Assembly: GCF_010907035.1 (NCBI RefSeq)
Contig: NZ_QUMK01000022.1
Coordinates: forward strand, 1-64,000
DNA length: 64,000 nt
Direction: 5' to 3'
Source of the DNA: Rhodopseudomonas sp. BR0M22
Lineage (GTDB): Bacteria; Pseudomonadota; Alphaproteobacteria; Rhizobiales; Xanthobacteraceae
A program made the position numbers and the translations under genes. The notes beneath the pieces are model-generated. The model was given only the letters and a program-made list of their open reading frames with translations, searched no databases and was not told the origin of the DNA. Of the stretch, positions 15,731-23,892 are shown in pieces (position 1 is the stretch's first letter; each line of letters opens with the position of its first letter).

Positions 15731-16519
15731 TTACGCCGCAGTCCAGCCGCCGTCCATCGACAGGTTGGCGCCGGTGATCTGGCTGGCGTCGTCGCCGCAG
15801 AGGTAGACCGCAAGTGCCGCGACCTGCTCTGGCGTGACGAACTGCTTGGTCGGCTGAGCGGCGAGCAGCACGTCGTTGATCACCTGCTCCTTGCTGAGGC
15901 CACGCGCCTTCATGGTGTCGGGGATCTGCTTTTCGACGAGCGGCGTCCAGACGTAGCCGGGCGAGATGCAGTTGCAGGTGATCTTGTGGGTGGCCAGCTC
16001 CAGCGCCACGGTCTTGGTCAGGCCGGCGATGCCGTGCTTGGCGGCCACGTAGGCCGATTTGAACGGCGACGCGACCAGCGAGTGCGCCGAGGCGGTGTTG
16101 ATGATGCGGCCCCAGCCGCGTTTCTTCATCCCCGGCACCGCGGCGCGGATGCCGTGAAACGCCGACGACAGATTGATGCCGATGATCGCGTCCCACTTCT
16201 CGATCGGAAAATCCTCGATCGGCGAGACGAACTGGATGCCGGCATTGTTGACCAGAATGTCGACCGAGCCGAAGGTGGTTTCGCCGAGCTTGATCATCTC
16301 GGCGATCTCGGCGGGCTTCAGCATGTCGGCCGGGGAATACACCGCCTTCACGGCGAATTCGCTCTCGATCGCCTTGCGCTCCTTCTCGATCGCGTCCGCT
16401 TCGCCCATGCCGTTGATCACGACGTTGGCGCCGGCCTTGGCGAAGGCGCGCGCATAGCTGAGCCCGATGCCCGAGGTCGAGCCGGTCACGACCGCGGTTT
16501 TGCCTGTCAGATTCGTCAT
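15731..16519 (-). CDS. bdhA: D-3-hydroxybutyrate dehydrogenase (SDR family)
   Basis: A 262-residue short-chain dehydrogenase that interconverts 3-hydroxybutyrate and acetoacetate with NAD, a step in using polyhydroxybutyrate. Visible: the nucleotide-binding TGSTSGIGLSYA, the structural NNAGIQFVSPIEDFP, the catalytic Ser/Tyr/Lys in SAHSLVASPFKSAYVAAKHG and the late GGWTAA end. NNAGIQ followed by FP and KWDAIIGINL is typical of the BDH subgroup. The second of two adjacent ATGs (16519) fits the AGGAG site better than 16522. A PHA synthase gene is in the same window at 52.8 kb but not linked. Confidence 0.93.
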   Translation of the reverse strand: MTNLTGKTAVVTGSTSGIGLSYARAFAKAGANVVINGMGEADAIEKERKAIESEFAVKAVYSPADMLKPAEIAEMIKLGETTFGSVDILVNNAGIQFVSPIEDFPIEKWDAIIGINLSSAFHGIRAAVPGMKKRGWGRIINTASAHSLVASPFKSAYVAAKHGIAGLTKTVALELATHKITCNCISPGYVWTPLVEKQIPDTMKARGLSKEQVINDVLLAAQPTKQFVTPEQVAALAVYLCGDDASQITGANLSMDGGWTAA

Positions 16520-16567
16520 CATCCGCTCCTGTTCGCGGGGTTGAGAGAGCGGCGCAGAACAGGCCGC

Positions 16568-17707
16568 TTATTCGAATGCATCCCGGGTGAGGTCCCAGGT
16601 CACCATGGTCTCGCCGTCCTGCGGCGCGCGTTGCCAGCTCTGGTCGCGCATCGAGACATAGACGTCCTGCTCGCCGGCCTTCCAGTGCTCGGTCATGTTC
16701 AGCCGGGAGAAATCGTAGTCCTTCGACGACGCCTCGTAGTCCCGTTTACGGTAAATCAGATGCACAACCGTGACGGCATTCTCCTGCGCCGCCTGGTGCA
16801 GGATGGCGTAGGCCGGATCGTCGCGCAATTCCGCAGGCAGCCGGTCGATCAAGTCCCGCAGCGCCGTGCGGGCATTGTGGATCATCTTGTTCTTGTCGGT
16901 ATTCAGCCGGGTGCGGCTGGAATAGCGAATGTCCTTCTCGCGCTCGGCAGCCTCCAGCAGCGTCTCCGGCAGACGGCCGCGCGAGCTGAAAAGATCCACC
17001 TGAAAGATCAGCAAATTCTCGCGCTGCTCACAGTCGAGCACGTAATCCAGCGGCGTATTCGAAGCGACGCCGCCGTCCCAGTAATACTCGCCGTCGATCT
17101 CGATCGCTGGAAACCCCGGCGGCAGCGCGGCCGACGCCATGATGTGCTCGGGGCCGATGGTCTGCCTGGTGGTATCGAAATACACGAAGTTGCCGGTGAC
17201 GATATTGACCGCACCGACGCTGAGACGGATGCCGTTGTGGTTGAGGCGGTCGAAGTCGACCAGTCGCTCCAGCGTCGAACGCAGCGGCGCGGTGTCGTAA
17301 TAGCTCAGATTAGACGGCTTGCCCGACGGCAGCAGATGCGTCGGCGGAAACCGCGGCGTGAAGAATCCGGGGACGCCGAAGGTGGCGATCATCGCCGCCG
17401 AGGCCTCGTTGAACAGCGAGTGCACATGATCGTCGTGCAGCAACGGCTGCCACGGCACCGGCGAGGACGCCATCTCCCAGAATTGCTTCAGCTTGTCGAC
17501 GCGCTGCTCGCGCGGATTGCCGGCGATGATCGCCGCATTGATGGCGCCGATCGAGATTCCGGCGAGCCATTGCGGCTCGAAATCATGATGGCACAGGGCC
17601 TGATAGGCCCCGGCCTGATATGCCCCGAGCGCGCCGCCGCCCTGCAGCACCAGCACGCGGCGCGCATCGCACGGCCTCCCGGCCTTTCTGTGAGGTGTTT
17701 GATCCAT
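16568..17707 (-). CDS. Patatin-like phospholipase (with DUF3734-type C-terminus)
   Basis: A 379-residue lipid acyl hydrolase. The patatin domain occupies residues about 17-220: oxyanion loop LQGGGALGAYQAG, nucleophile elbow GISIG and the catalytic Asp in YWDGGVASNTPL. The C-terminal 130 residues (YSSRTRLNTDKNKMIHNAR and onward to the STxD-like tail) match the DUF3734 extension that accompanies this bacterial patatin subgroup. It is encoded 48 bases downstream of bdhA on the same strand side but transcribed before it, so the two may share a transcript. The lipid substrate is unknown; intracellular PHB-granule association is only a thought from the neighbour. Confidence 0.9.
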   Translation of the reverse strand: MDQTPHRKAGRPCDARRVLVLQGGGALGAYQAGAYQALCHHDFEPQWLAGISIGAINAAIIAGNPREQRVDKLKQFWEMASSPVPWQPLLHDDHVHSLFNEASAAMIATFGVPGFFTPRFPPTHLLPSGKPSNLSYYDTAPLRSTLERLVDFDRLNHNGIRLSVGAVNIVTGNFVYFDTTRQTIGPEHIMASAALPPGFPAIEIDGEYYWDGGVASNTPLDYVLDCEQRENLLIFQVDLFSSRGRLPETLLEAAEREKDIRYSSRTRLNTDKNKMIHNARTALRDLIDRLPAELRDDPAYAILHQAAQENAVTVVHLIYRKRDYEASSKDYDFSRLNMTEHWKAGEQDVYVSMRDQSWQRAPQDGETMVTWDLTRDAFE

Positions 17708-17801
17708 CCGGTCGGTTGCACCTTCGAGCAGACGCCGGAAACTTGGCGGGGCGCGGCGCCTGCGTCAATCGCGCTAACGTCGGGGCGCGATCACGCCCGG
17801 T

Positions 17802-18314
17802 TTATCGTGGCGTGTCGGTGGAGGCGAGGATCATGGTCCAGAACACCTTGTATTTGGTGCCCGGAGCATAACTCGCCGCGATGCCGATCCGGTCGACGCC
17901 GCTCTTCAGCATGTTGGCACGGTGCGGCGGCGAATCCCGCCAGCCCGAAAACGCTTCCGCCAGCGTGTGATAGCCGGCCGAGACGTTCTCGACCGCGACC
18001 GCCGCCGGATAGCCGGAGGCATTCAGCCGCTGCGCCAGCGGCGCCTTGACGTCGTGGTCGAGCTTGTTGCGTCTCGCCATGGTCGAGGACTGATCCTCGG
18101 CGAGCTTGGTCAGCGCCGGATCCACCGTCACCGGACCGAGGCCGTTGTTCTGGCGATATTGCGAGATCATCGTGGCCGCCGCGGCGACATCGACCCGAGC
18201 GCCTTCGCGCGCCATGCTCTGATACATCGACGGCGTATCGACAGACGGCGCGACATCGCCGGCACAGCCTGCCAGCACCAACAGGCCGAGAACGGCCATC
18301 ACCCCGCGAAACAT
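17802..18314 (-). CDS. CAP/SCP-domain lipoprotein
   Basis: A 170-residue lipoprotein. The ATG at 18314 gives a lipobox signal (AVLGLLVLAGC), with the lipidated Cys near residue 17. The CAP fold (cysteine-rich secretory protein, antigen 5, PR-1) is visible from residue 45: TMISQYRQNNGLGPVTVDPA, the metal-site His in KLDHDVKAP, GYPAAVAVENVSAG with the catalytic-type Glu, and the second His in WRDSPPHRANML. Bacterial CAP proteins are secreted or envelope proteins of mostly unknown activity. Confidence 0.9.
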   Translation of the reverse strand: MFRGVMAVLGLLVLAGCAGDVAPSVDTPSMYQSMAREGARVDVAAAATMISQYRQNNGLGPVTVDPALTKLAEDQSSTMARRNKLDHDVKAPLAQRLNASGYPAAVAVENVSAGYHTLAEAFSGWRDSPPHRANMLKSGVDRIGIAASYAPGTKYKVFWTMILASTDTPR

Positions 18315-18503
18315 TGTGCAGATTCCCCATTCGCGCGCGATCGGCACCGCCGGCCCGTCACCGGCTCACGACGCGCCGGGCAGTTGTTGCACGTCAACAG
18401 TGGCTGAATGGTGAAGATGGGGCCGGCCGGGAATCGCGTTCCGGGCCTGGAAACGGCAACGGCCCGGACTTGCGTCCGGGCCGCGAGCAGTCGCCGTGGA
18501 GGT

Positions 18504-19541
18504 TCAGGCGGCGGCTGCCGACTTCGAGGTGGGGACCGACGAAATCGTCTTCAGAACCTGGGACGCGATCTGGTAGGGGTCGCCCTGCGAGTTCGGGCGG
18601 CGATCTTCCAGATAGCCCTTGTAGCCGTTGTTGACGAAGGAGTGCGGCACGCGGATCGACGCGCCGCGATCGGCGACTCCGTAAGAGAACTTGTTCCACG
18701 GCGCGGTCTCGTGCTTGCCGGTGAGCCGCATGTGGTTGTCCGGACCGTACACCGCGATATGGTCGTCGAGATTGGCCTCGAACGCCTTCATCATCGCTTC
18801 GAAATACTCCTTGCCGCCGACTTCGCGCATGTGGGCGGTCGAGAAGTTGCAGTGCATGCCCGAGCCGTTCCAGTCGGTGTCGCCGAGCGGCTTGCAGTGG
18901 AACTCGATGTCGATGCCGTACTTTTCCGTGAGACGCAGCATCAGGTAGCGCGCCATCCACATCTGGTCGGCCGCGGTCCTCGATCCCTTGCCGAACACCT
19001 GGAATTCCCACTGGCCCTTCGCCACTTCGGCGTTGATGCCTTCGTGGTTGATGCCGGCCGCGAGGCAGAGGTCGAGATGCTCTTCGACGATCTGGCGCGC
19101 GACGTCACCGACATGCTTGTAGCCGACGCCGGTGTAGTACGGCCCCTGCGGCGCCGGATAGCCGGCATCGGGGAAGCCGAGCGGGCGGCCGTTCTTGTAG
19201 AAGAAGTATTCCTGCTCGAAGCCGAACCAGGCGCCTTCGTCGTCCAGGATGGTGGCGCGGGTGTTGGTCGGATGCGGGGTGACGCCGTCCGGCATCATCA
19301 CTTCGCACAGAACCAGGATGCCGTCCTTGCGAGCAGCGTCCGGGTACATCGCGACGGGCTTCAGCACGCAGTCCGAGCTGTGGCCTTCGGCCTGCATCGT
19401 GGACGAGCCGTCGAATCCCCACAGCGGAAGCTGCTCGAGCGTCGGATAGACCTCGAATTCCTTGATGGTCGTCTTGCCGCGCAGGTTCGGCGTCGGCTTG
19501 TAGCCGTCCAGCCAGATGTACTCGAGCTTGTACTTGGTCAT
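18504..19541 (-). CDS. glnII: Glutamine synthetase II (eukaryotic-type)
   Basis: A 345-residue ATP-dependent ammonium-assimilating enzyme of the GSII class. Short length and motifs are diagnostic: KLEYIWLDGYKPTPNLRGKT, LPLWGFDGSSTMQAEG, WFGFEQEYFF (metal-binding Glu), AGINHEGINAEVAKGQWEFQ and NGSGMHCNFSTAHMR. It is not regulated by adenylylation like GSI. The ATG at 19541 has GAGAGGA upstream. A -24/-12 promoter lies about 90 bases upstream and the divergent neighbour is gstI, whose rhizobial homologue blocks glnII translation, so both transcriptional and translational nitrogen control are expected. Confidence 0.96.
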   Translation of the reverse strand: MTKYKLEYIWLDGYKPTPNLRGKTTIKEFEVYPTLEQLPLWGFDGSSTMQAEGHSSDCVLKPVAMYPDAARKDGILVLCEVMMPDGVTPHPTNTRATILDDEGAWFGFEQEYFFYKNGRPLGFPDAGYPAPQGPYYTGVGYKHVGDVARQIVEEHLDLCLAAGINHEGINAEVAKGQWEFQVFGKGSRTAADQMWMARYLMLRLTEKYGIDIEFHCKPLGDTDWNGSGMHCNFSTAHMREVGGKEYFEAMMKAFEANLDDHIAVYGPDNHMRLTGKHETAPWNKFSYGVADRGASIRVPHSFVNNGYKGYLEDRRPNSQGDPYQIASQVLKTISSVPTSKSAAAA

Positions 19542-20035
19542 GCGGTCCTCTCGTTGGAGATGCCATCGGCGTTCGGCCCGATGGCGGACGCGGAACCGCA
19601 CCCGGCGGCCTTCGGTCCAGCCGAGATGAAGCATTTAATATGCCAGACTGGGCCAAATCGCCGCAGGCCCGACAGCGGCGCCTAGACAGCAACCTGGGCG
19701 CGAAAAGCGCGATCGATTGATCGCCGGACATCCACGCCAAAACGCCCGAATGATCCGTATTCCCCCGCGTTCGCAGCGGTAAACAAAATTAACCACTCGG
19801 GCGCACGATTTTCTCGGAGGTGGGAAGCGCAACCAAGCCATTCCGGCCGCGTTGCACCAAAACTGGGCCCGAGTTCATCAGCAGGCGGATGAATGCGCAA
19901 AGAATCGCCAATCACTGGTTGTTCATTGACCAATCTGCCTGAACGCCAAGCAACCACGTTATGATCCGCTTCGACGCGTGCCCGTCGCTTGTCGAGCCAG
20001 CTTCATCGAACCCGAAGGAAGAAAGGAGAGATCGC
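19542..20035. other. Divergent glnII-gstI regulatory region
   Basis: About 490 bases with no gene. Contents: the sigma-54 promoter for glnII (19629-19645), and a half-matching NtrC-like site at 19853-19869 (TGCACC-N5-TGGGCC, where the consensus is TGCACC-N5-GGTGCA). In Rhizobium, NtrC activates glnII and represses gstI from this region. Confidence 0.6.
19629..19645 (-). promoter_or_regulatory. Sigma-54 (-24/-12) promoter of glnII
   Basis: On the minus strand the site reads TGGCATATTAAATGCTT: GG and GC separated by exactly 10 bases, as required for RpoN, with 5 of 6 matches to TGGCAC and a TGC at -12. Predicted start near 19619, leaving a leader of about 78 bases. In Bradyrhizobium glnII is known to be NtrC/RpoN controlled. 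Confidence 0.75.
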
Positions 20036-20218
20036 GTGAGCAGCCTGAATCAGACCTCAGCCAAGATCTACCAGTTCCCGGTCGGCGGCCGGGATGGAGC
20101 CAACCGAACCGTGCTGTCGAGCAGCGAGGCTGCGTCGAATCCGGCCAATATCCTGACCTGCTCGAGCTGGTATCACGAGATCGCGATGCTTGAAGAGCAG
20201 TCGACCAAACGGCCATGA
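20036..20218 (+). CDS. gstI: GstI-like glutamine synthetase translation inhibitor (DUF2735)
   Basis: A 60-residue protein starting at GTG 20036 after a strong AAAGGAGAG site. It has the DUF2735 signature: TSAKIYQFPVGGR near the N-terminus and a conserved Ser-Trp-Tyr-His near the end (CSSWYHEIAM). In Rhizobium leguminosarum the equivalent gene, divergent from glnII, encodes an inhibitor of glnII translation. The identical position here supports the same function. It is followed by its own terminator. Confidence 0.88.
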   Translation: MSSLNQTSAKIYQFPVGGRDGANRTVLSSSEAASNPANILTCSSWYHEIAMLEEQSTKRP

Positions 20219-20265
20219 CGCCAGAGCTTGCGCGGCGACGACGCCGCGACCATCGCAGCGACTGA

Positions 20266-20297
20266 GGAAGGGCCGGCGCGCGCGTTCGGCCCTTTTT
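20266..20297 (+). terminator. Terminator of gstI
   Basis: Stem AAGGGCCG (20268-20275) pairing with CGGCCCTT (20287-20294), an 11-base GC-rich loop, and a run of five T. It isolates gstI from the convergent glutaminase gene. Confidence 0.85.
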
Positions 20298-20314
20298 GCT
20301 GCGCAGAGAGCCCG

Positions 20315-21250
20315 TCAGACGCCGAAGATCGACCAGCCCATGCGCCTGGTCAGCATCTCCAGGGCGACCCGGCCGAGATGAGAGTTGCCGGCGGCATCGA
20401 GACCCGGCGCCCATACCGCGATCGAGGCTCTGCCCGGCGCCACCGCCAGCACGCCGCCGCCGACGCCGCTCTTACCTGGCAGGCCGACCCGGTAGGCGAA
20501 TTCACCCGACCCATCATAATGGCCGCAGGTCAGCATCAGCGCATTGATGCGGCGGGCACGTTCACTGGGCACGACATTGTGGCCGGTCGACGGGTTCTGA
20601 CCGCTGTGCGCCAGGAAGCGCCCGGCCATCGCCAGCTGCCGGCAACTCATCGCGATCGCACAGTGGTGGAAATAGACCCCGAGCGTGTACTCGACCGGAT
20701 TGTCCAGCACCCCGAATGATTTCATGTAATTGGCGAGTGCGGCGTTGCGAAATCCGGTGCGCTGCTCGGATTTGGCCACCGCTTCATCGATCGCGATCGA
20801 GGAATCGCCGGCCAGGAACTGCATGAAGCGCAGGATGTCGCCGAGCGCCTCACGCGGTTGATGCCCGGACAGGATCAGATCGGTCACGGCGATCGCGCCG
20901 GCATTGATGAACGGATTGCGCGGGATGCCGCGCTCGTGCTCGAGCTGCACGATCGAGTTGAACGCCGATCCCGACGGCTCTCGGCCGACGCGCCGCCACA
21001 GCCGATCGCCGGCCTTGCCGAGCGCCAGCGTCAGCGTGAACACCTTCGAGATGCTCTGGATCGAGAACGGCACGTCGGCGTCGCCGGCGGCGGCAACATG
21101 GCCGTCGGCACCGATCACCGCGAGGCCGAACGCCTTCGGGTCGACCCGCGCCAGTTCCGGAATGTAGCTTGCCACCTCGCCGCGGTCCGCCCGCTGCGCC
21201 ATCTCATCGGCGATTTCGGCAACGACACGGTCGAGAAGCTGATTGCTCAT
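20315..21250 (-). CDS. glsA: Glutaminase
   Basis: A 311-residue serine-dependent glutaminase of the GlsA/YbaS-YneH type, releasing ammonia from glutamine. The beta-lactamase-like catalytic SxxK is in [12 protein letters not shown]. Other family features are [32 protein letters not shown] and the Gly-rich [18 protein letters not shown]. The ATG at 21250 is chosen over an upstream in-frame start because the family begins near SNQLLDRVV. Its position next to the glnII/gstI unit gives a local glutamine synthesis and breakdown pair. Confidence 0.94.
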   Translation of the reverse strand: MSNQLLDRVVAEIADEMAQRADRGEVASYIPELARVDPKAFGLAVIGADGHVAAAGDADVPFSIQSISKVFTLTLALGKAGDRLWRRVGREPSGSAFNSIVQLEHERGIPRNPFINAGAIAVTDLILSGHQPREALGDILRFMQFLAGDSSIAIDEAVAKSEQRTGFRNAALANYMKSFGVLDNPVEYTLGVYFHHCAIAMSCRQLAMAGRFLAHSGQNPSTGHNVVPSERARRINALMLTCGHYDGSGEFAYRVGLPGKSGVGGGVLAVAPGRASIAVWAPGLDAAGNSHLGRVALEMLTRRMGWSIFGV

Positions 21251-21314
21251 GGCGGCGCATTTGATGCAAAGCGCGCACCAGGTCAACGGCGGCGTGATGG
21301 TCGAAGCTTCCCCC

Positions 21315-21398
21315 CGTCATTGCGAGCGAAGCGAAGCAATCCAGACGCCACGCGTGCGGCTTCTGGATTGCTTCGTCGCTACGCTCCTCGCAATGACG
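21315..21398. repeat. Palindromic intergenic repeat, family B, copy 2
   Basis: Left arm 21315-21345 and right arm 21362-21398 match the copy at 8957-9046 nearly base for base, around a short 16-base loop. It lies between the DUF934 gene end and the glutaminase start. Confidence 0.88.
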
Positions 21399-21415
21399 GC
21401 GTGGAGAACTGCGGC

Positions 21416-21925
21416 TTAACTGGCCGACGTCAGATGCCGCTGCCGCCGCAGCTGCAGCGCGCTGCGGTGACCGTCGCCGGTCGGCTGATAGAACTCGGTG
21501 TAGCGATGCGTCGCTTCGCGGAAGGCGTGTGCATCGGCTTCCTTCTTGACGTCGAGCGCGTCGAAGCCATTGCGGACCAGGAAGGTGAACTGGTCGCGCA
21601 GCACCTGCCCGGTGGCGCGCAGTTCGCCGCGATAACCATAGACCTCGCGCAGCCGCCGCGCCTGGCTGTGGGCGCGGCCGTCCTTGTAGGTCGGAAACAC
21701 CAGCGCGATCAGCGCCAGCCGGTCGAGCCAGGGCTTCAGCTCGGCGACGTCACGGTTGTTCGGCCAGACCACGCCGAGCGGGCTGTTGCGCGCCACCAGC
21801 CGCTCGGGATCGGCCAGCAAGCGCGTAGCCGAGATCAGCACCGGACCGGCGGCCGGCAACTCTGCGTCGTCGGCGACGGCGACGAAATCGTCCGCCGCAA
21901 TCTGTCCGTTCTTAACGAGTGGCAT
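21416..21925 (-). CDS. DUF934 protein, sulfite-reduction accessory
   Basis: A 169-residue protein of the DUF934 family, which is nearly always found directly after the alphaproteobacterial nitrite/sulfite reductase gene and is annotated as a probable sulfite-reduction oxidoreductase. Family-like segments are ATRLLADPERLVARNSPLGV, ALIALVFPTYKDGRAHSQAR, LREVYGYRGELRATGQVL and RDQFTFLVRNGFDALDV. The ATG at 21925 overlaps the sulfite reductase stop by 14 bases, showing translational coupling. No cofactor motif is visible and its biochemical role is unproven. Confidence 0.88.
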   Translation of the reverse strand: MPLVKNGQIAADDFVAVADDAELPAAGPVLISATRLLADPERLVARNSPLGVVWPNNRDVAELKPWLDRLALIALVFPTYKDGRAHSQARRLREVYGYRGELRATGQVLRDQFTFLVRNGFDALDVKKEADAHAFREATHRYTEFYQPTGDGHRSALQLRRQRHLTSAS

Positions 21926-23567
21926 AGACCCGCTCCTTGAAGGGTTCGACGCCGAGCCGCTTGACCGCGTCGACGAACAATTCGTCCGGCCTCTGCCGCA
22001 GGCTGAGATAGGCCTCGACAATATCCTCGATCACATCGGCGACTTCGCCGTAAGGCACCGCCGGGCCGATCAGAACGCCGAGTTCGGCGCCCTCGTCGGC
22101 GCGGCCGCCGATGGTGATCTGATAAAACTCCTCGCCATTCTTCTCGACGCCGAGAATGCCGATGTGGCCGACGTGATGATGGCCGCAGGCGTTGATGCAG
22201 CCGGAGATGTTGATGTGCAGCCGCCCGATCAGTGCCGCGGTCTCGGGATTGGCGAAGCGGCGCGACAGTTCCTGGGCGATCGGGATCGACCGCGCATTCG
22301 CCAGCGAGCAGTAATCGAGACCAGGGCAAGCAATAATGTCACTGACCAAACCGACATTCGGCGTGGCGAGACCGAGCTTGTCGAGCGCGGCCCACAGCGC
22401 CGGCAGATCGCGCTTGGCGACGTGCGGCAGCACCAGATTCTGTTCGTGGCCGACGCGGATCTCGCCGAACGAGTATTTGTCGGCAAGGTCGGCGACCGCG
22501 TCCATCTGCTCGGCGGTCGCATCGCCCGGCGGTCCGCCCGCGGGCTTCAGCGACAACGTGACGATGGCATAGCCGTCCTGACGATGCGGCGCAACCGAGT
22601 TGCCGCGCCACGCTTCGAACCGCGCATCGCCGGCCGCGGCGCGCAGCTCGTCCGGTTCGGCCGGCAGCTTTTCATAGGCCGGATAGATGAAGCGCGAGCG
22701 GATGTCCTCGATCATCTCGTCGTCGAGCGTCAGCGGTCCGTCGGCAATCTCGGACCATGCCTGCTCGACCTCGGCGGCGAACTTCTCGATCCCGAGCTCG
22801 TGCACCAGGATCTTGATGCGCGCCTTGTAGATGTTGTCGCGGCGTCCGTACTGATTGTAGACGCGCAGGATCGCCTCGATGTAGCTGAGGATGTCGTGCC
22901 CCTTCACGAAGGACTTGATGGTCCTGCCAATGAATGGACTGCGGCCGAGCCCGCCGCCGACCAGCACTTCGAAGCCGGTTTCGCCGGCGTCGTTCCTGAC
23001 CAGCTTCAGCCCGATGTCGTGGATCTTGATCGCGGCGCGGTCGTGATCGGACGCCGTGATGGCGAACTTGAACTTGCGCGGCAGGAACGAGAATTCCGGA
23101 TGCAGCGCGGTGTGCTGGCGCAGGATTTCGGCCCAGACCCGCGGATCCTCGATCTCGCCCGGCGCGACGCCGGCCCACTGATCGGCGGTGACGTTGCGGG
23201 TGCAATTGCCGGAGGTCTGCATCGCGTGAATGCCGACCTCGGCGAGCTCAGCGAGCGCATCCGGCAGATCGGCGAGCGCGATCCAATTGAACTGGATGTT
23301 CTGGCGCGTCGTGAAATGACCGTAGCCGCGGTCGTAGGTCCGCGCGACATGAGCCAGCTTGCGAAGCTGCTCGGAGGACAGCGTCCCGTAAGGAATGGCG
23401 ACGCGGAACATGTAGGCGTGGAGTTGCAGATACACGCCGTTCATCAGCCGCAGCGGCTTGAACTCGTCTTCGGTCAGCTCGCCGTTGAGACGGCGGCGCA
23501 CCTGATCGCGGAATTCGTCGACGCGCTCGTGGACAATGGCGCGGTCGATCTCGTCGTAAGCATACAT
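21912..23567 (-). CDS. cysI: Sulfite (nitrite/sulfite) reductase haemoprotein
   Basis: A 551-residue sirohaem and [4Fe-4S] reductase that takes sulfite to sulfide in assimilation. The duplicated ferredoxin-like and sirohaem domains are visible. The cluster ligands are the C-x5-C of CPGLDYCSLANARS and the C-x3-C of GCINACGHHHVGHIG. Substrate-binding basic residues lie in GHFTTRQNIQFNW and TSGNCTRNVTAD. Position in an operon with cysG, which makes sirohaem, favours sulfite as substrate; assimilatory nitrite reductase is the alternative. The ATG at 23567 has GAGGG upstream. Confidence 0.94.
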   Translation of the reverse strand: MYAYDEIDRAIVHERVDEFRDQVRRRLNGELTEDEFKPLRLMNGVYLQLHAYMFRVAIPYGTLSSEQLRKLAHVARTYDRGYGHFTTRQNIQFNWIALADLPDALAELAEVGIHAMQTSGNCTRNVTADQWAGVAPGEIEDPRVWAEILRQHTALHPEFSFLPRKFKFAITASDHDRAAIKIHDIGLKLVRNDAGETGFEVLVGGGLGRSPFIGRTIKSFVKGHDILSYIEAILRVYNQYGRRDNIYKARIKILVHELGIEKFAAEVEQAWSEIADGPLTLDDEMIEDIRSRFIYPAYEKLPAEPDELRAAAGDARFEAWRGNSVAPHRQDGYAIVTLSLKPAGGPPGDATAEQMDAVADLADKYSFGEIRVGHEQNLVLPHVAKRDLPALWAALDKLGLATPNVGLVSDIIACPGLDYCSLANARSIPIAQELSRRFANPETAALIGRLHINISGCINACGHHHVGHIGILGVEKNGEEFYQITIGGRADEGAELGVLIGPAVPYGEVADVIEDIVEAYLSLRQRPDELFVDAVKRLGVEPFKERVYATR

Positions 23568-23577
23568 GGAACAGCCC

Positions 23578-23892
23578 TCAAGCCCGAACGGGCAGCGCGA
23601 TGGTGACGCCGTCGCGGCGGATTTTTTCGCGCAGATTTCCGGGAGCGACGGCACCGTCAGCCCCGATCTCGACCGGCGCGATGTAGGCACCGACCGCGCC
23701 GACATCGTCGGCGGTCGCAGCGGCGAGCAGCGCGCGCGCCGGCTCGGCCTCGCGCACGATCGCAGCGTCGGCCAGATCGGTCGACCAGCCGTTCGTTGCG
23801 GTCCGGTAGATCACCACGCCGTCGGTGGTGCGATTTGCAGTCACCACCGAGGGGCCGGTGATCTTGATCTTCTGTTGCAGCGGGGACGTCAT
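23578..23892 (-). CDS. DUF2849 protein of the sulfite-reduction operon
   Basis: A 104-residue protein matching DUF2849, a family found between cysG and cysI in Rhizobiales. Visible: QKIKITGPSVVTANRTTDG, VVIYRTATNGWSTDLADA and APGNLREKIRRDGVTI. Its ATG overlaps the cysG stop by 4 bases and its stop is 10 bases before cysI, so it is the middle gene of cysG-DUF2849-cysI-DUF934. Role unknown; a partner in sirohaem delivery or reductase assembly is a reasonable guess from position only. Confidence 0.88.
   Translation of the reverse strand: MTSPLQQKIKITGPSVVTANRTTDGVVIYRTATNGWSTDLADAAIVREAEPARALLAAATADDVGAVGAYIAPVEIGADGAVAPGNLREKIRRDGVTIALPVRA

Noticed and set aside
19591-19616. GGAAC-N16-CGGT resembling an EcfG promoter on the plus strand
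   Set aside because: It lies in the glnII leader pointing away from any near plus-strand gene, and the -10 is poor.
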